Assembly: GCA_003279685.1 (NCBI GenBank)
Contig: QCHA01000006.1
Location: 1-54,839 of the forward strand
Reading direction: 5' to 3'
DNA length: 54,839 bases
DNA from: Pelagibacteraceae bacterium AG-390-L03
GTDB lineage: Bacteria; Pseudomonadota; Alphaproteobacteria; Pelagibacterales; Pelagibacteraceae
Shown here: positions 52,435-54,839 of the stretch, in pieces
How positions within the stretch are numbered: position 1 is the stretch's first letter
How the letters are laid out: every line of letters starts with the position of its first letter
Notes under the pieces: generated by a model
What the model was told of the DNA's origin: nothing
What the model saw: the letters and a program-made list of their open reading frames with translations, nothing else
The model's database searches: none
Translations under genes and position numbers: made by a program

Positions 52435-53721
52435 TTAATTTGAAAATCCATATTTTCTTAGTCTAACATCACCAGTTCTAGCATGAGCTTCCATTCCTTC
52501 GTATCTTGAAATTCTAGCACAAGCAGCACCAACAGTTTTGGTAGACTCTTTTGTCATTCTTTGGAAACTTAGTGTTTTAATAAATTTTCCAACGAAAAGA
52601 CCACCAGTATATCTTCCAGCACCTTTAGTTGGTAAAATGTGGTTTGTACCAGAACACTTATCACCATAAGCAACAGTAGTTTCTTCTCCAATAAACAAGG
52701 ATCCATAATTTTTTAATCTTTTGTGAAACCATTCTAAGTTTTGAGTTTGAACTTCTAAATGCTCTGGAGCATATTCATCACTGATTGTTGCCATTTCTTC
52801 ATCAGTATCACAAAGAATTACTTCTCCGTAATCTCTCCATGCAGCACCCGCATTTTCTCTTGGTAATTCTGGAAGTTCTGCAATTAACTCTGGAACTCTT
52901 TTAATCACATATTCAGCAACTCTTTTACTTGTTGTATATAACCAAGCAGGAGAATTATAGCCATGCTCTGCTTGACCAACTAAATCAACTGCAACTAACT
53001 CTTCATCAGCTTTATCGTCAGCTATTACGGCTATTTCAGTTGGGCCCGCAAATAGGTCAATTCCAACTTTTCCAAATAACATTCTTTTTGCTTCAGCAAC
53101 AAATTGGTTACCAGGACCAACTAATATGTCAGCTGGAGCATTACCAAATAAGCCATTAGTCATTGCTGCTATACCTTGAACACCCCCTAAGTTTAAAATT
53201 GAGTCTGCGCCACAAAGATCAGCAGTATAAACAATTGATGGATGAACACCTACACCTGGTTTTGGTGAACTTGCTACAATAATATTTTTTACACCTGCAA
53301 CTTTTGCAGTCGTTACACTCATCACAGCTGACGCTATATGAGCATATCTACCAGCTGGTACGTAACAACCTGCTGTGTTAACAGGAATTAATTTTTGTCC
53401 TGCAAATAACCCATCAGATAATTCAACTTCAAAATCTTGTCCATAATTTTTAAGTTGTGCTTCAGCAAATTTTCTAACTCTTTCGTGTGAAAACTGAATA
53501 TCGTCTTTTGTTTTTTGATCTAAACTTTTTTTAATTTCTTCAATTTTTTCTTTTGAAACGACTACATCACCTTCGAACTTATCTAATTTTTTTGAATATT
53601 CTTTACATCCTTCTTCTTTAGTTTGTTCGATATCTTTAAGAATGTTTTCAACAATTTCTCTTGTTTTAGTGTCATCTGTAGAAGATGTTTTTGGTGATTT
53701 TTTTAAATATTGTATAGCCAT
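52435..53721 (-). CDS. hpsN: HisD-family sulfopropanediol dehydrogenase (HpsN-like)
   Basis: This 428-aa protein has the histidinol dehydrogenase fold. Zinc ligands lie in GQAEHGYNS, YGDKCSGTNH and GMEAHA, and catalytic Glu/His in YAPEHLEV. Several segments (AGCYVPAGRYAHIASA, FGKVGIDLFAGPTE, WRDYGEVILC) resemble HpsN, which oxidises 2,3-dihydroxypropane-1-sulfonate to sulfolactate, more than biosynthetic HisD. No other his gene is near. The neighbouring phosphate acyltransferase fits a sulfonate route in which sulfoacetaldehyde gives acetyl phosphate. Ribosome site AAAGGAATTT precedes the start. Confidence 0.8.
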   Translation of the reverse strand: MAIQYLKKSPKTSSTDDTKTREIVENILKDIEQTKEEGCKEYSKKLDKFEGDVVVSKEKIEEIKKSLDQKTKDDIQFSHERVRKFAEAQLKNYGQDFEVELSDGLFAGQKLIPVNTAGCYVPAGRYAHIASAVMSVTTAKVAGVKNIIVASSPKPGVGVHPSIVYTADLCGADSILNLGGVQGIAAMTNGLFGNAPADILVGPGNQFVAEAKRMLFGKVGIDLFAGPTEIAVIADDKADEELVAVDLVGQAEHGYNSPAWLYTTSKRVAEYVIKRVPELIAELPELPRENAGAAWRDYGEVILCDTDEEMATISDEYAPEHLEVQTQNLEWFHKRLKNYGSLFIGEETTVAYGDKCSGTNHILPTKGAGRYTGGLFVGKFIKTLSFQRMTKESTKTVGAACARISRYEGMEAHARTGDVRLRKYGFSN

Positions 53722-53781
53722 TGATAAATTCCTTTATTTTGAAATATCTTAATAAAGTAAAAGTAAGTTTTATTCAATGAT

Positions 53782-53871
53782 TTAAAAATAAAATCTATAA
53801 CCAATATTAACACTGACAACGCACAAGATAATAACTAGGAAATATAGACTAATGTAATTAAATGGTCTCAT
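53782..53871 (-). CDS. Possible 29-aa single-TM peptide between the acyltransferase and hpsN genes
   Basis: In the 164-bp gap a minus-strand ORF encodes MRPFNYISLYFLVIILCVV followed by SVNIGYRFYF and a stop. It is a hydrophobic stretch with basic and aromatic ends, as in short one-helix membrane peptides. It has no strong ribosome site and may be chance in AT-rich DNA. Confidence 0.3.
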   Translation of the reverse strand: MRPFNYISLYFLVIILCVVSVNIGYRFYF

Positions 53872-53885
53872 TTTAATACTTAGAA

Positions 53886-54797
53886 TTAATCTAGAGCAAC
53901 TACAGCTGCTGCAATAGATGCAAGTCTTGCTTGAGCTTCATCAGAACGACTAGTGATTACTATTGGAACTTTTCCGCCAACAACAACACCTGCTGCACAA
54001 GCTCCCATAAAATAGATCATCATTTTAACCAAAGCATTTCCAGCTTCGACACTTGGAACTAATAATACATCTGCGTCACCAGCTACTATATTTTTTACAC
54101 CTTTTATAGCTGCAGATTTTTTTGAAATACTGTTATCAAAAGCCAAAGGCCCAAAAACATCAGCATTTAAATTATCTTCTTTTGCAAGTTTAGTAATTTC
54201 ATTAGCTTCAACAGAGCTTGGAACACTATCTAAAATTTCTTCAGTTGCTGAAAGAATAGCAACTTTTGGTCTTTCATTTCCTAATCTATTTGAAAAATCT
54301 ATAACATTTCTTAAAATATGCATTTTAGTTTTCACATTTGGCAAAACATTTAAAGCACCATCGGTAATAATTAATGGTTTATCCTCTTTTTCAATAGTCA
54401 TATGCCATATATGGCTAAGTCTAGTTTTGCCAAGCAAGTTATATTCACGTTTTAAAACTTCCTTCATCAAAACATCAGTATGAATATGCCCTTTAACAAT
54501 GATCTTAACCTTATCTTTGCTTGCAAGTTTAGCTGCAATTTTTGCAGTATTATTTTCTACAGGCTCATCAATAATTTCATACTCAGAAATATCCCACTTT
54601 AATTGATCGGCACATTTTAAAATTTCCTCTTTATTACCTATAAATATTGGTATTATTAAATTTTCATTAACTGCATCTTGAACTGAAAGCATAGGCAAAG
54701 GTAATCCAGCATTAACTATTGCTGCTTTTACACCCTTTTTTTTATGAGCATGATCAAGTAGATTATTTGGGCAGATAATTTCTTTGTTTGAAAGCAT
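53886..54797 (-). CDS. Phosphate acetyl/butyryltransferase-family protein
   Basis: This 303-aa protein of the Pta/Ptb family, without the N-terminal MaoC-type domain of the bifunctional form, includes KIIVKGHIHTDVLMKEVL, TDGALNVLPNVKTKMHIL, DVFGPLAFDNSIS and VLLVPSVEAGNALVKMM. The reaction converts acyl phosphate and CoA to acyl-CoA. It sits upstream of hpsN on the same strand with a gap of 164 nt, so it may process acetyl phosphate from a sulfoacetaldehyde acetyltransferase. No such gene lies in the window, so that link is inference. Confidence 0.87.
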   Translation of the reverse strand: MLSNKEIICPNNLLDHAHKKKGVKAAIVNAGLPLPMLSVQDAVNENLIIPIFIGNKEEILKCADQLKWDISEYEIIDEPVENNTAKIAAKLASKDKVKIIVKGHIHTDVLMKEVLKREYNLLGKTRLSHIWHMTIEKEDKPLIITDGALNVLPNVKTKMHILRNVIDFSNRLGNERPKVAILSATEEILDSVPSSVEANEITKLAKEDNLNADVFGPLAFDNSISKKSAAIKGVKNIVAGDADVLLVPSVEAGNALVKMMIYFMGACAAGVVVGGKVPIVITSRSDEAQARLASIAAAVVALD

Positions 54798-54839
54798 AAG
54801 TTATAATTATAAATAATTTGTTAAATGTATATAGTTCAA

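Noticed and set aside
52435..53721. Histidinol dehydrogenase of histidine biosynthesis
   Set aside because: The fold and catalytic residues fit HisD, but several long segments fit HpsN better and no his genes are nearby.
1..54839. CRISPR arrays, tRNA or rRNA genes, insertion sequences, phage genes
   Set aside because: No regularly spaced repeats, cloverleaf or rRNA-like segments, transposases or integrases were seen on either strand.

Overview
The window is a gene-dense, very AT-rich stretch that looks like a SAR11 (Pelagibacterales) alphaproteobacterium. This is inferred from gene content and composition, not from a marker gene. The signs are overlapping or abutting genes, AGA as the dominant Arg codon, an SSS-family transporter behind a TPP riboswitch (the ThiV arrangement known in SAR11), several osmolyte/sulfonate/one-carbon functions, two TRAP and two ABC uptake systems, and almost no mobile DNA. 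I see no rRNA, tRNA, CRISPR or insertion sequence.

Layout. (1) 72-10483: a sugar-acid cassette with an IlvD/Edd-type dehydratase, a 2-hydroxyacid dehydrogenase, a TRAP transporter (DctP-Q-M), a 3-hydroxyisobutyrate-type dehydrogenase, an SDR, an FAH-type hydrolase, an enolase-superfamily dehydratase and an SMP-30 lactonase. Together these fit a non-phosphorylative route from an aldonolactone to pyruvate plus a 2-hydroxyacid. (2) 10458-18745: PEP carboxylase, CcdA, a flavodoxin-fold reductase, a pentapeptide-repeat protein, the TPP riboswitch with its transporter, and an ABC-2 exporter. (3) 18742-23016: a DmdA-like aminomethyltransferase-fold enzyme, isocitrate lyase, a 53-aa unannotated ORF, and a divergent RamB/ScfR-type regulator. 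The last two flank an intergenic region holding six copies of TTTACAA. (4) 23020-29691: small and housekeeping genes, including a frameshifted SOUL protein, a carbonic-anhydrase-like protein, a gamma-butyrobetaine-hydroxylase-like dioxygenase and a HisN-like phosphatase. (5) 29688-32198: eight consecutive small minus-strand genes. Three are membrane proteins (an SMR pair around a DUF2798 protein) and five are small soluble proteins. (6) 32416-35380: CysK/CysE, a VOC protein and a small winged-helix protein. (7) 35433-43971: a GlxA-type AraC regulator divergent from a THI5-like ABC importer, followed by DHDPS-fold, enolase-fold, hydroxyacid dehydrogenase and aldehyde dehydrogenase genes. (8) 43972-51407: a TRAP system in P-M-Q order and a proXVW glycine-betaine system, whose first genes share an 81% identical 64-bp upstream element, then a LysE exporter. 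(9) 51404-54797: a zinc-ribbon protein, a hydrolase, an HpsN-type sulfopropanediol dehydrogenase and a phosphate acyltransferase.

The most notable points are: the shared upstream element of the TRAP and proX genes; hairpins directly after all four binding-protein genes; both SMR proteins having Gly where SMR transporters carry the essential Glu14; three genes broken by one extra A in an A-run; Arg codon use of the second TRAP M and Q genes unlike the rest of the window; a long coiled-coil/TM extension on ProW; and three small ORFs (53, 54 and 29 aa) that a length cutoff would miss. All family calls were made by eye from motifs and recalled family features. No database search was run.
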